NCBI GenBank assembly: GCA_903925685.1 | Contig: CAIYGI010000046.1 | Location: 1-34,191 of the forward strand | Source of the DNA: an uncultured bacterium | GTDB taxonomy: Bacteria; Verrucomicrobiota; Kiritimatiellia; CAIKKV01; CAIYGI01 | Length of the DNA stretch: 34,191 bases | Reading direction: 5' to 3' | Notes under the pieces: model-generated | The model's input: only the letters and a program-made list of their open reading frames with translations | What the model was told of the DNA's origin: nothing | Database searches by the model: none | Position numbers and translations under genes: made by a program | In this document: piece after piece, positions 15,506 to 23,820 of the stretch | Numbering within the stretch: the stretch's first letter is position 1 | Layout: every line of letters begins with the position of its first letter

Positions 15506-16380
15506 TTGCGCACCCCCCCGTTCGGCGCCAGCACCACGCCCCGGCGCCGCATCGCCCAGCACATGTAGGAAATCGTGACAAAATACGAAGCCGGCAAGCG
15601 CGACAAGGCGCCCACCTTGACCCCCAGCAGAGTCGAAGCGCCGCCCAGGCCCATCGGTCCGATGCCCAGACGCTCGGACTCGCGCAGCAAGCGGTCCTCC
15701 AACCTTCTCAACGCGATCACATCGGAACGCTCGTCCAGACGGCGCAGCAGTTGCTCCTTGGCATGCGCGTAACCTGTCGCACGATCGCCGCCGATGCAGA
15801 CGCCCAGGATCCCCGGCGCGCAGCCGTTTCCCTGCGCCTGTACCAACGCATCCAGCACGCAACGCCGCACGCCCTCCAAATCGCGGCCGGCCTTGAGCCG
15901 GTCGTCGGGCAGACTGTACTGGGCGCTCATGTTCTCCGAACCGCCGCCTTTCATCATCAGCCTCACGCGGATCGTATCCCGCGCTCCAGGTTCGAAATTG
16001 AACACCGGTGCGCCGTTGCCAACGTTGGTCGGAGACGGCACGTTGTTCAAGGCGTCAATCGTATTTTCACGAAGGTAACCCTCGCTGGTGGCCTGCGCCA
16101 CCGCTTTGCGGGTCGCGGCCATCAGCGCCAGCGGATCGATTCCCGGCGGAGTGGTGAAGTAAAACAGCAGCGTCCCGGTATCCTGGCAGATCGGCGCGTC
16201 ATTGTCCCGCGCCGCCGCGACATTAGACAGGATCGTTTCGAGAATCCCCCGCGCACGGCTGCCGGGCTTGGCCCGCGCACAGCTGCGCCGCAGCGCTGAC
16301 TCGACATCCGCCGGCAGATCCGTCGATGTCCGCCGGATCAACTCCAAAAGATTTTCTTCAAGCAAAGCCCATTTCTTCAT
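15493..16380 (-). CDS. Fumarate hydratase class I, alpha subunit / N-terminal domain
   Basis: Carries the [4Fe-4S] cluster that activates the substrate in class I fumarases. The 295-residue protein shows ICQDTGT (first cluster Cys, about residue 64), PSPTNVGNGAPVFN, LMMKGGGSENMS, and GVCIGGDRATGYAHAKEQLL. The last part, IGPMGLGGASTLLGVKV, is typical of the family. All three expected Cys regions (QDTGT, GNGCAPG and GVCIGGD) are visible. It starts 22 bp after the end of hemW and probably belongs to the same transcript. Confidence 0.93.
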   Translation of the reverse strand: MKKWALLEENLLELIRRTSTDLPADVESALRRSCARAKPGSRARGILETILSNVAAARDNDAPICQDTGTLLFYFTTPPGIDPLALMAATRKAVAQATSEGYLRENTIDALNNVPSPTNVGNGAPVFNFEPGARDTIRVRLMMKGGGSENMSAQYSLPDDRLKAGRDLEGVRRCVLDALVQAQGNGCAPGILGVCIGGDRATGYAHAKEQLLRRLDERSDVIALRRLEDRLLRESERLGIGPMGLGGASTLLGVKVGALSRLPASYFVTISYMCWAMRRRGVVLAPNGGVRKWLY

Positions 16381-16402
16381 TGGTGTTTGTAAACTATCAT
16401 AC

Positions 16403-17545
16403 TCATCCCATCAGTTCAACCGCCACTCCATCGGCGACTTCGCGGCCGCGCCGCGTCAGCCGCCAGACGCCATTCGCTTCGACCACCACCCCGACTTTCG
16501 CCAGTTGCTCCAGCGTACAGCGCCAGCGGCTCAGCGTTGGCAATTCGTAGCGCATCTCCAATTCGCTCATCCCCACCCCTTCCGCCGTACGCAGACCGAA
16601 AATAAGCCGATCCAGCGCCTGGCCTTCAACACTCGATATTTCCGATTCACGCGGCGGCAGCGGCGCCGAAACGTACGCGCATAAATCCGCATGGTTGGTC
16701 CAGCGCCGCCCGCCGCGATGCGAAGCCGCCGCCGGCCCCATGCCAAGGTAGTCGCCGCCCCGCCAGACCGCAAGATTGTGGCGGCATTCGAATCCCGGCA
16801 AAGCATAGTTGGAAATTTCGTAACGCGCGAAGCCGGCTTCGCCCATCCGTTTTTCGGCCAGCGCCAGCCGCGCCAGTTGCCGTCCGTCGCTCAACAGCGC
16901 AAAACGTCCCGCCGCCCGCTCTTTCGCGAGTTGCGCCCCCTCCTCCACCGTCAGCGCATAAACCGAAATGTGCCGCGGCCTCAACGCCAGGGCGGCGTCG
17001 AGCGTCGCCGCCCAGCGCGCCGGGCCCACACCCGGCACGCAAGCGATTAAATCCAGTCCCCAGTTTTCAAACCCCGCCGCGCCGATCGCCTCAACCGCCG
17101 CGCACACCTGCGCGACCGTGTGCCGCCGCCCGAGACGCCGCAGCACGCCATCGTCGAACGACTGCGCCCCGAGACTGATGCGGTTCACTCCCAGCCCCTT
17201 CCAAAGCGCCAGACGCTCCGTGGTCAGCGAGCCGGGATTGGCCTCCACGGTCCATTCCGTGACGGCCGCAAGATCGAACGCCGCATGCAGCGCCTCGCTC
17301 AAGCGCAGCCAGACATCGCCGGACAGCAGCGAGGGCGTGCCGCCGCCGAAATAAATCGTCGCGGGACTCAACTCCGGCCACTCCGCCCGCTCGCAAGCCA
17401 GTTCCGCCAGCACGGCCCGCAGCCAATCCGCCTCGCCGTCGGGCGTGAACGGAACGGAATAAAAGGCGCAGTACGGACATTTGCCGTCGCAAAACGGCAC
17501 ATGCACATAAAGCCCGTCGGGATTGTGAAGAATTGCAGCGTTCAC
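16403..17545 (-). CDS. hemW: Radical SAM heme chaperone HemW (coproporphyrinogen-oxidase-like)
   Basis: A 380-residue radical SAM protein of the HemW/YggW family, thought to deliver heme to membrane enzymes; it is often misnamed HemN. The start reads YVHVPFCDGKCPYCAFYS with Cys19, Cys23 and Cys26 as the CxxxCxxC cluster site, followed by IYFGGGTPSLL, WTVEANPGSLT, NRISLGAQSFDD and GLDLIACVPG. The C-terminal winged-helix-like part is intact. It is the first gene of the 12063-17545 run. A tandem 7-bp repeat array begins 17 bp upstream of its start, and part of its 5' coding region is duplicated at 17790-17862. Confidence 0.93.
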   Translation of the reverse strand: MNAAILHNPDGLYVHVPFCDGKCPYCAFYSVPFTPDGEADWLRAVLAELACERAEWPELSPATIYFGGGTPSLLSGDVWLRLSEALHAAFDLAAVTEWTVEANPGSLTTERLALWKGLGVNRISLGAQSFDDGVLRRLGRRHTVAQVCAAVEAIGAAGFENWGLDLIACVPGVGPARWAATLDAALALRPRHISVYALTVEEGAQLAKERAAGRFALLSDGRQLARLALAEKRMGEAGFARYEISNYALPGFECRHNLAVWRGGDYLGMGPAAASHRGGRRWTNHADLCAYVSAPLPPRESEISSVEGQALDRLIFGLRTAEGVGMSELEMRYELPTLSRWRCTLEQLAKVGVVVEANGVWRLTRRGREVADGVAVELMG

Positions 17546-17561
17546 TGGTAGCGACTACTCA

Positions 17562-17624
17562 GGTGGATGGTTGATGGTGAATGGTGGAGGGTGGAGGGTG
17601 GAGGGTGGAGGGTGGAGGGTGAAT
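17562..17624. repeat. Nine 7-bp tandem repeats upstream of hemW
   Basis: Nine successive heptamers: ggtggat, ggttgat, ggtgaat, five identical ggtggag copies, and ggtgaat. The array occupies the hemW 5' region, where a promoter or leader would be expected. The five identical central copies suggest recent expansion and possible length variation between cells. Confidence 0.9.
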
Positions 17625-17668
17625 TCGTCTGAAACCAATATCGAGGATTACGTCGATCGAATCTGACC

Positions 17669-17722
17669 TCAAGCGAACGCCCGCATACACCGACACGCAG
17701 GGTTGTCCTTGAAGGGATTCAT
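17669..17722 (-). CDS. Possible 17-residue leader-like ORF
   Basis: On the minus strand an ATG at 17722 follows GGAGG at good spacing and opens a 17-codon frame ending in TGA, with two Cys near its middle. A weak promoter-like pair (TTGATA, 16 bases, TATACC) lies upstream. It sits between the hemW duplication and the repeat array and could be the start of a deleted gene. There is no homology support. Confidence 0.2.
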   Translation of the reverse strand: MNPFKDNPACRCMRAFA

Positions 17723-17789
17723 AACGCCTCCGTTGTTGTGCCAATAGGTATAACACTATACGGCATAATATCAACACGCTTTCCCATGG

Positions 17790-17862
17790 ACGGAACGGAA
17801 TAAAAGGCGCAGTACGGGCATTTGCCATCACAAAACGGCACATGCACGTAAAGCCCGTCGGG
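17790..17862 (-). pseudogene. 73-bp duplicate of the hemW 5' coding region
   Basis: Matches 17449-17521 over 73 bases with four mismatches. Read on the minus strand it encodes the same HemW peptide, from Pro-Asp-Gly-Leu-Tyr through CDGKCPYC to SVP. All four differences are synonymous third-position changes. The matching frame has no start and leaves hemW sequence right after the SVP codons, so it is a remnant. It supplies the last codons and the stop of the chimeric gene at 17828-18955. Confidence 0.88.
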
Positions 17863-18955
17863 CATAGTAGAGAGCCTCGGAAATTATTCCGACCTTCTTA
17901 TTCTCGTGCGTCTTGAGTTCGAAGAGATGAAGTATCTGTTTATCGCGTGTGTGTCCCCATAAGTCAACCTGACTATTACCGCCTGGTGTCCAGTGACTGT
18001 CCTTGCATGGTGGGCCTTTGAAGAGACCAATCGGAAATTGCCGATAGAACTTCTCGAAACCCGGGCGAATTTTCTTCATCGATTCGAGAAACGATGGCGA
18101 GTTCATGATCGTTAGCTCTAAATCATACTCTTTACCACCGCCTGATGATGCTCTGGTTTCTCGATCTGGTTTTTCATTGTTCATCTCTGGCCGCTGCGGC
18201 CACGTCCACTTCTCGCACTTTTCGGGAAGAACACAGACAAATCGCTCGCCGAGAATGGCGTGGAGTTCATGAAGGATGAACAGAGATCGTCGCCAGTGCA
18301 GAAGCGGCAAACCGCTCGTTGGAGCTTCCCCTGAAACGGTGATACAGCAGCGCGTGTAGCAACCCGTCGCCTTCTGGTGCCAGTAGGCTAAGCAAAGGGC
18401 AAAAATAGGCGATGATGCGATATCCTCCTGCATATTGTGGGCAAGCTGGGCGGTTGTGAGTTTAACCGTGATAAGGGAATCGCCGTCGGCGCTCCCCTTG
18501 AATCCCCATTCGGCTTCTGTAGGAACACAGACGAACGCCTTCGCATAACTGTCGTAGGCCGAGTGGTCCATCAGGTACGGGGTGATCCGGAATGGCCCAA
18601 GTTCGATCGGTTTGCGGTTTACCAGGTGGATGACATGATCGAACGTCCCGCCCGACGGCGTGAAAACAGCCGCCGCGGCCAAAATCCGCTCGGCCGCCTC
18701 TCCCATCAGGAAGGTCGTGCTTGTCGGCGCCCGGAAGGCCAGACCGTAGTGGTCCATATGTGGGTGCGACAGTACAACGCCAAGGAGGAAAGGATCGGAC
18801 TTGTCGAATCCCGGTACAGTCGGCATGTCCGCAGATTCTGCATCCGAACAGTCCAATGGCTGGCCGATGTCGAGAACAAGACGTTGGCCTTGCGACTCGA
18901 TCTCGATGCAGGTACCGCCTATCTGTTTGGCGCCCCGACGGATACAGATTCTCAT
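17828..18955 (-). CDS. Chimeric metallo-beta-lactamase-like / PD-(D/E)XK-like protein, probably degraded
   Basis: A 375-residue open frame. Residues 1 to about 138 match the N-terminal half of a metallo-beta-lactamase-fold hydrolase: GAKQIGGTCIEIE, LDIGQPLD, HPHMDH (His64, His66, Asp68, His69) and LMDHSAYDSYA. The rest of that fold, including the later Asp and His ligands, is absent. From about residue 140 an unrelated sequence begins, ending in a possible nuclease site: Asp331, then FELK with Glu346 and Lys348. The final about 11 residues are out-of-frame hemW duplicate sequence, so the C-terminus is truncated. It is translationally coupled to DUF2283 by an ATGA overlap. I infer an in-frame deletion fusion, so activity is doubtful. 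Confidence 0.6.
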   Translation of the reverse strand: MRICIRRGAKQIGGTCIEIESQGQRLVLDIGQPLDCSDAESADMPTVPGFDKSDPFLLGVVLSHPHMDHYGLAFRAPTSTTFLMGEAAERILAAAAVFTPSGGTFDHVIHLVNRKPIELGPFRITPYLMDHSAYDSYAKAFVCVPTEAEWGFKGSADGDSLITVKLTTAQLAHNMQEDIASSPIFALCLAYWHQKATGCYTRCCITVSGEAPTSGLPLLHWRRSLFILHELHAILGERFVCVLPEKCEKWTWPQRPEMNNEKPDRETRASSGGGKEYDLELTIMNSPSFLESMKKIRPGFEKFYRQFPIGLFKGPPCKDSHWTPGGNSQVDLWGHTRDKQILHLFELKTHENKKVGIISEALYYARRALRACAVL

Positions 18956-19248
18956 GATCGGGGGTTATGTTTTCTGATGCACGAATTTACGCGGCCATAC
19001 TTGACCGTCGGCTTTTCGCGAACAAGGGCGCCTGCGGAACCGGCGTTCAGCGGCATGGCAATGGCATATTCCATCGTTTGTGGATTGTCTATTCGCCGGG
19101 ACGCATCGAAGATTTCCATGCCCACCACGTTCCCGGTTTTGTCGTAATCGAGAATCACGCCAGGCTTGCTTTCATCGCTCTCTTCGATCGGTGTGTTGTT
19201 CAGAACAATCCTCAACACATCCACTTCGGGGTCATATTTCACCTTCAT
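18952..19248 (-). CDS. DUF2283 family protein, antitoxin-like
   Basis: A 98-residue protein whose first about 60 residues are a clear DUF2283 domain: MKVKYDPEVDVLRIVL, ESDESKPGVILDYDKTGNVVGMEIFDAS. DUF2283 genes are often paired with a DUF4258 partner in a toxin-antitoxin-like arrangement, as here. I chose the ATG at 19248, where the domain begins; an in-frame ATG at 19260 overlaps the DUF4258 end. The last about 25 residues (after ALVREKP) extend beyond the usual domain and end in the ATGA overlap with the chimeric gene, so the tail may be sequence captured at a rearrangement. Confidence 0.82.
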   Translation of the reverse strand: MKVKYDPEVDVLRIVLNNTPIEESDESKPGVILDYDKTGNVVGMEIFDASRRIDNPQTMEYAIAMPLNAGSAGALVREKPTVKYGRVNSCIRKHNPRS

Positions 19249-19250
19249 TT

Positions 19251-19505
19251 TCACCTCCAATACTTTTCGATCTTGCTGGTTCGATACGCCGTCACGACCA
19301 TGACTGGGTCCGTCGCCTCATCCACAATCAAGCGTAACAGGAATGTGCGCCCGTCGCTGAAATCCACTTTTGATTGATAAGCCGCTCTTGAATCGCGTTC
19401 AGGAACAATCTGTTGAGGACGTCGCAACACCTCGTCGGCCATCGCCCGAGGAATGCCCCGCCGCACCAGTTCTTCCGTCGCGTGCCGGGAATAACGGAAT
19501 TTCAT
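19251..19505 (-). CDS. DUF4258 family protein, toxin-like
   Basis: An 84-residue protein opening with MKFRYSRHATEELVRRGI, the signature helix of DUF4258. It is followed by a strand-rich core (YQSKVDFSDGRTFLLRLIVDE, VMVVTAYRTSKIEKYW) of the RelE/BrnT-like toxin fold. By analogy with that fold, mRNA cleavage is possible but not shown. It starts two bases after the restriction-enzyme stop and uses AGGGGAG at the end of that gene as its ribosome-binding site. Its expression is therefore tied to the restriction-methylation gene. Confidence 0.82.
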   Translation of the reverse strand: MKFRYSRHATEELVRRGIPRAMADEVLRRPQQIVPERDSRAAYQSKVDFSDGRTFLLRLIVDEATDPVMVVTAYRTSKIEKYWR

Positions 19506-19507
19506 TT

Positions 19508-22500
19508 CTATGCGCTCCCCTTCACAATCTTGATTTCTTCCTCCGTAAGACCGTAAAGCTCATAGACCAGGCGGTCGATCTCGCGGCTCGCCGCGTAAAT
19601 CTGGCGGTCAAGCATGTCCTTGTCAGGCGGCGACTTCGCGGCGACGCGTCGTTTGCGGAGTTGGATGATTTCGTCCACCTGGCCAACAAGCGCCTTGACC
19701 TTCTCCGGCCCGGCTTCGTCTGGCGTCACAATGGGCGCGGTCGCGATGTACTGCTTTGAAAACTTGATGTAACCGCCACGCAAGTTGGTGCTCTGCGCCT
19801 TCACGATCCAGCCGAAAAGCGCCGAGTTCAGAATAGCCAGCAGATACTTGATCGGGAAAGCCGCGTCCTTCGGGCGGATACCGTAAAACGGGCCGCTCCC
19901 GCCGCCGGTCATGTACAGGCCGCGTTCGTCAAGAAGTACTGTCGGTCTTTGCGCCGTTACCTGAATGATGAGTTTCGCGGCATCCATCTGCGTTAAGTTC
20001 TGCGAGCGCCCGAAAGCGTACCAGCGTTCATGACGCCACTTTCCGCGCTCCCGGTTCACTAGTTCATCGCGGTGCTCATTGAGATGCGCCCAGCCTTTCG
20101 GATATGTCTTCTTCAGCGTGTCCGCCGAAAGCAACATGGCATTCCCGTTTCTGATTTCATACGGAAAGATGAGTCTGGCGGACGGAATCGGCGGCGCGTA
20201 GGCGGTCAAATCACCGGTCAGAATGAACGGCTTCGTCAGCCCTTGTTCAATATCCGAATCGTTCGGAAGGACGTAGATTTTGTCCGCGCTGGTTTGCAAA
20301 CCAACAAAAATATCGGCTACGTCCCCGAGTTTGGTCTTGGACTTGTGCAGACGCTGAAGGGCAACCGCATCTCGTCCGACCGCGAAATTCCATTCCTCCG
20401 AGGTGATAACCCGGGCTGGGATGCGTCCCTCGGCTCCGGTTGGCGTGGTTTTTCTACCTTTGGCACGATACAATGCCGCCGCTTCATGGACAATCATGGG
20501 TGCCACATCCGACCCCTTGCTACCAATGAGTTCCAATTGCTCCATTCGCCATGCGTCGAGGTCGTCTATCCTTCTGAAATAGCACTCTTCGATGCCCGCT
20601 TTATGGAGAAATAACAAGCAAGTGTAAGTCGTCGCATTGGCGAACACCTGTTGATCTCCGAAATGAACGACATGGGCAAGGTGTCTGCCGCCGGCTATGA
20701 TGCCGCGCAGGGCTTCGCCGTACTGAGCATTGAAAAACTTGTGCGGTAGAATGAAGCCCAGCCGTCCGGACTTGTTCAAAAGGCTCAATGCCTTTTCGAC
20801 GAAGACAACGTAAATGTCGTAGTTTCCAGCCGCCGCCGACCGGTAGAGCGACTTGTAAAGTTCGACCTCGACCGGCGCCCATTCCTTCATCGTCTGAATA
20901 CGTATATACGGCGGATTGCCTATGATGGCGTCGAATCCGGACAATGTGGAAGCGGCGTCACCGCCGATACCAACGCGGCGAGACGCCGCGTCTACTTTGA
21001 AGACCTCCGGGAATGCTGTCTCCCAGTCGAAAACATTGACGCGGTAGCGGTCTTCCTCCGGCAGCAAGGAAAGTTGCTGGTATCGGTAGGCATCCGATCC
21101 GATCAGGGAATTACCGCATTTGATGTTGCTGCCGAGGTCAGGCAGGGCGCGCTGGTGGAAAAGTTCGAATTGCTTCGTGATGCTCTGCTGGGATTCGCCT
21201 TCCAGCACCTTCAGGAGCAGGGAAAGTTTTGTCACCTCGACGGCCTGCGCGTCAATGTCCACGCCGTAAAGGTTGTTCAGTAGGATGCGCTTTCTTCCCT
21301 CGGTGGTGAGCCGCCATTCTCCGCCCTGCGATTGATAAATCGGCGTCTTTCCCCTTTTCAGTTCATCATTCATCGTTCCGCGTTCATCATGCACATACCA
21401 GTCCCGGTGCCAGTCGAGAAGAAATTGAAACGCCGCGATCAGGAAGGAGCCGGAACCGCAAGCCATGTCGCAGAATCGCAGTTTCGCAACCTGGCGCGGC
21501 GTTTTGCCTTCGAGCAGCGGACCGATTGTCTGCCGGACAATCGCCTTTGTTATGAAGTCCGGCGTATAAAACACGCCACCCGCCTTGCGGACTTCCGGTT
21601 TTTCCTCAACCTTGGCCTGATGCCCGGCGGTCAGCCGGATCACCTTGCCCAGGAAGCGCTCGTAAATCTGGCCCAGAATGTCGGCAGACAAAACGGAAAA
21701 TTCGTAAGGACTTTCCGGGTAATAGAGATTGGCGAGAATATCGTGCAAAACCTTGTCGTCGAGCTTCAGCGATAACGTCAACTCGTCCGGCGCCTCGGGC
21801 CGGTCCTTCTCGCGCTGGAAATGAAACAGGCCGGAGTTGTAGCGCTCGTCCGCCCGTTGGAAGAACTCGCAGAGCCTGGGATAGACCCGCTCGCCATTGC
21901 GGAGCGTCATCAACCGCCCGTAAGGTTCAATACCCCGGTCCTCGCAGATACGCAGAAAAACGATCCGGTCAATCGTGCATTGAACGGAGAAATTCAACTC
22001 CCGCTGCGACAACTCTGGATTCCGCAAAGCGATGGTCCGGGCAAGCAGATCCCGCCAGCGTTCGATTTCCTCAAGGAAAGCATCGTCCACGCTGGTTGTC
22101 CCGCGCTTGCCTTTGGCGCCTTCGGCGAACTTGTCGAACGAGCCTTTCAGCACCGCCTCGCGGGAGAAGACCGCGGCAATTTCGTCCCATTTTTCGGCAT
22201 ATTGCCCGGAAGTCAGATACATGACGCGGCCAACCGCAGCCGAATCGTTCTTGCAGGGTTTGATGCGGCAGTCATAAACGGCGAACTCACTGAAGTCAGT
22301 CAAAATGCTCACAGGCAACTTTGCCGACCAGCCATAACGCCGGAGTTGGTAAGCCGGGTGTGGGGCGTCTTTGATGTTGACGGACGGCTTCTTGCATTCG
22401 ACGAAGAACTTACGGGCGCCGCCGATTCGGAAGCAGGAATCCGGGGCCTCCGTTGCGCCGCCGATTTTCAAGGCTTGCTCGTGAATCACGTCCTTGTAAG

Positions 22501-22666
22501 CCTCGGCATAGCCTTGCTCGTTATGCACGTCCCAGCCCAGCGCCTTGAAAAACGGATCAATGAACTCAACCCGGATTTCCGTCTCCTTGTACTGGCCGGA
22601 CTCGAACGCTTCGCGTTGCGGATTGTAGCGTTCAAGCAGCCGTTGGATCTCTTGAGGAACAGCCAT
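19508..22666 (-). CDS. Type IIG restriction enzyme / N6-adenine methyltransferase
   Basis: A single-chain restriction-modification protein (1052 residues) that both methylates adenine in its site and cuts unmethylated DNA. Order: an N-terminal PD-(D/E)XK nuclease (Pro75-Asp76, then Glu90-Cys-Lys92 in FFVECKKP); a helical linker; a methyltransferase with AdoMet-binding DMACGSGSF near residue 400 and the catalytic NPPY near 580; then a C-terminal target-recognition region (RLIFPYEIRNGNAML, IKYLLAILNSALFGWI) as in Eco57I/TaqI-type enzymes. The ATG at 22666 follows GAGGTG at good spacing; an in-frame ATG at 22693 is possible. It heads the tight four-gene minus-strand operon and looks intact. Confidence 0.93.
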   Translation of the reverse strand: MAVPQEIQRLLERYNPQREAFESGQYKETEIRVEFIDPFFKALGWDVHNEQGYAEAYKDVIHEQALKIGGATEAPDSCFRIGGARKFFVECKKPSVNIKDAPHPAYQLRRYGWSAKLPVSILTDFSEFAVYDCRIKPCKNDSAAVGRVMYLTSGQYAEKWDEIAAVFSREAVLKGSFDKFAEGAKGKRGTTSVDDAFLEEIERWRDLLARTIALRNPELSQRELNFSVQCTIDRIVFLRICEDRGIEPYGRLMTLRNGERVYPRLCEFFQRADERYNSGLFHFQREKDRPEAPDELTLSLKLDDKVLHDILANLYYPESPYEFSVLSADILGQIYERFLGKVIRLTAGHQAKVEEKPEVRKAGGVFYTPDFITKAIVRQTIGPLLEGKTPRQVAKLRFCDMACGSGSFLIAAFQFLLDWHRDWYVHDERGTMNDELKRGKTPIYQSQGGEWRLTTEGRKRILLNNLYGVDIDAQAVEVTKLSLLLKVLEGESQQSITKQFELFHQRALPDLGSNIKCGNSLIGSDAYRYQQLSLLPEEDRYRVNVFDWETAFPEVFKVDAASRRVGIGGDAASTLSGFDAIIGNPPYIRIQTMKEWAPVEVELYKSLYRSAAAGNYDIYVVFVEKALSLLNKSGRLGFILPHKFFNAQYGEALRGIIAGGRHLAHVVHFGDQQVFANATTYTCLLFLHKAGIEECYFRRIDDLDAWRMEQLELIGSKGSDVAPMIVHEAAALYRAKGRKTTPTGAEGRIPARVITSEEWNFAVGRDAVALQRLHKSKTKLGDVADIFVGLQTSADKIYVLPNDSDIEQGLTKPFILTGDLTAYAPPIPSARLIFPYEIRNGNAMLLSADTLKKTYPKGWAHLNEHRDELVNRERGKWRHERWYAFGRSQNLTQMDAAKLIIQVTAQRPTVLLDERGLYMTGGGSGPFYGIRPKDAAFPIKYLLAILNSALFGWIVKAQSTNLRGGYIKFSKQYIATAPIVTPDEAGPEKVKALVGQVDEIIQLRKRRVAAKSPPDKDMLDRQIYAASREIDRLVYELYGLTEEEIKIVKGSA

Positions 22667-22747
22667 TTTCACCTCGTGAATCTGAAGGCGCATTATAACG
22701 AATGACTTGCGGATTGCCAGACCGATGACAAAAAACGTTTTCCATCC

Positions 22748-22803
22748 GTGTCATACGTGAAATCCGTGATTGTTGACCTCCGTCCTCCGACTTCCGACCT
22801 CCG
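22748..22803. repeat. Short-period repeats between restriction gene and PHP gene
   Basis: Four 7-bp units, gacctcc, gtcctcc, gacttcc, gacctcc, run from 22776 to 22803, ending two bases before the PHP stop on the other strand. Just before them, about 22748-22770, is a 9-bp-period stretch (ccgtgtcat, acgtgaaat, ccgtgat). Confidence 0.7.
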
Positions 22804-22805
22804 AA

Positions 22806-23642
22806 TCATCCGCGCCTGACTTCGAGGCCGGCCAGCAGCTCGTCGGGTACCCGCAGTTCTCCAAAACCTACGCCCAGATGAATGGCGGGGTTGGCGAGTC
22901 CATGAAAATCCGAACCGCCTGTGGGCGCGAGATCCAAATCACGACACAGAGAAAGATATAGACCAGTCTTGCCTGCGTCGTACTCGGAGTAGTAGGCCTC
23001 GATACCCGCCAGCCCCAGGGCTTTCCATTCGATCAACGCGCGGCGTAGCGACCCGCGTGAGCGTTCCAGTGTCGAAGGATGCGCCAACACGGCCACTCCG
23101 CCGGCCGCGCGGATGACGGCGATGCTGGCCTCAGGCGACAGGCGGAAGCGGTCAAAATAGGCCGGCCTGCCTTTGGCCAGATAGCGTTCGAAGGCTTCCG
23201 TCTTGGACTGGACATAACCGCGCGCCTGCAGCGCCCGTGCGAAATGCGGACGTCCCACGACATCCTCGCCGGCACACGCCGCCACCTCCTCCCAGTTCAA
23301 AGTCAGGCCGAGGCCGTTGAGTTTATCCAGGATCAAAACGTTCCGTTTCACCCGCGACTCTTTCAACTGCGTCAAAACGCGCGACAAACCCGCGTGTCCC
23401 GGATCGAGAAAATAACCGAGCAGGTGGAGACATCCTTTCGGCTCATCCACGCTTAGTTCGACGCCCGCAATACCACGCAACCCGCACGCCGCACAGGCAT
23501 CGAGAAACGGCGGCACACCGTCCAGGCTGTCGTGATCGGTCAACGCGACAGCCGTAAGCCCGATACGCTGAGCCTCGGCGGCCAGCGCCGCCGGCGTTAC
23601 GCTGCCGTCGGAAAATGTGGAATGAACATGCAGATCGATCAC
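22806..23642 (-). CDS. PHP-domain phosphoesterase (RNase AM / YciV-like)
   Basis: Members of this PHP family hydrolyse phosphoesters such as 3',5'-nucleoside bisphosphates and short RNA 5' ends. The 278-residue protein starts IDLHVHSTFSDG (His5, His7), followed by ALTDHDSLDG, GVELSVD, VVGRPHFARAL, LAHPSTL and GSDFHG near the end, giving the expected metal ligands. I chose the GTG at 23642 because the family begins exactly there and GGGAGCG lies just upstream on the minus strand. The longer open frame beyond it has no family similarity. Confidence 0.88.
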   Translation of the reverse strand: MIDLHVHSTFSDGSVTPAALAAEAQRIGLTAVALTDHDSLDGVPPFLDACAACGLRGIAGVELSVDEPKGCLHLLGYFLDPGHAGLSRVLTQLKESRVKRNVLILDKLNGLGLTLNWEEVAACAGEDVVGRPHFARALQARGYVQSKTEAFERYLAKGRPAYFDRFRLSPEASIAVIRAAGGVAVLAHPSTLERSRGSLRRALIEWKALGLAGIEAYYSEYDAGKTGLYLSLCRDLDLAPTGGSDFHGLANPAIHLGVGFGELRVPDELLAGLEVRRG

Positions 23643-23820
23643 GGTAATTCGCTCCCACCGCAGTATGCACCGCGCCGCCTCCCGGCGTCCATCGCTCAAT
23701 CGGTTGCAATTAATTCCCAAAACCATTAACTTTGCGTCGTTGCGACCCGACGCAGGATTCGTCTGAAGGAGTGTGAATGAAAACCATCTGCCCCCGAGAA
23801 AAAGCCGCCCCCCCTTCCCC

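Noticed and set aside
17559-17843. A 94-codon minus-strand frame across the hemW duplicate and repeat array
   Set aside because: It reads the duplicate out of frame and ends in repeat-derived Pro/Ser/His sequence, so it is not a gene.
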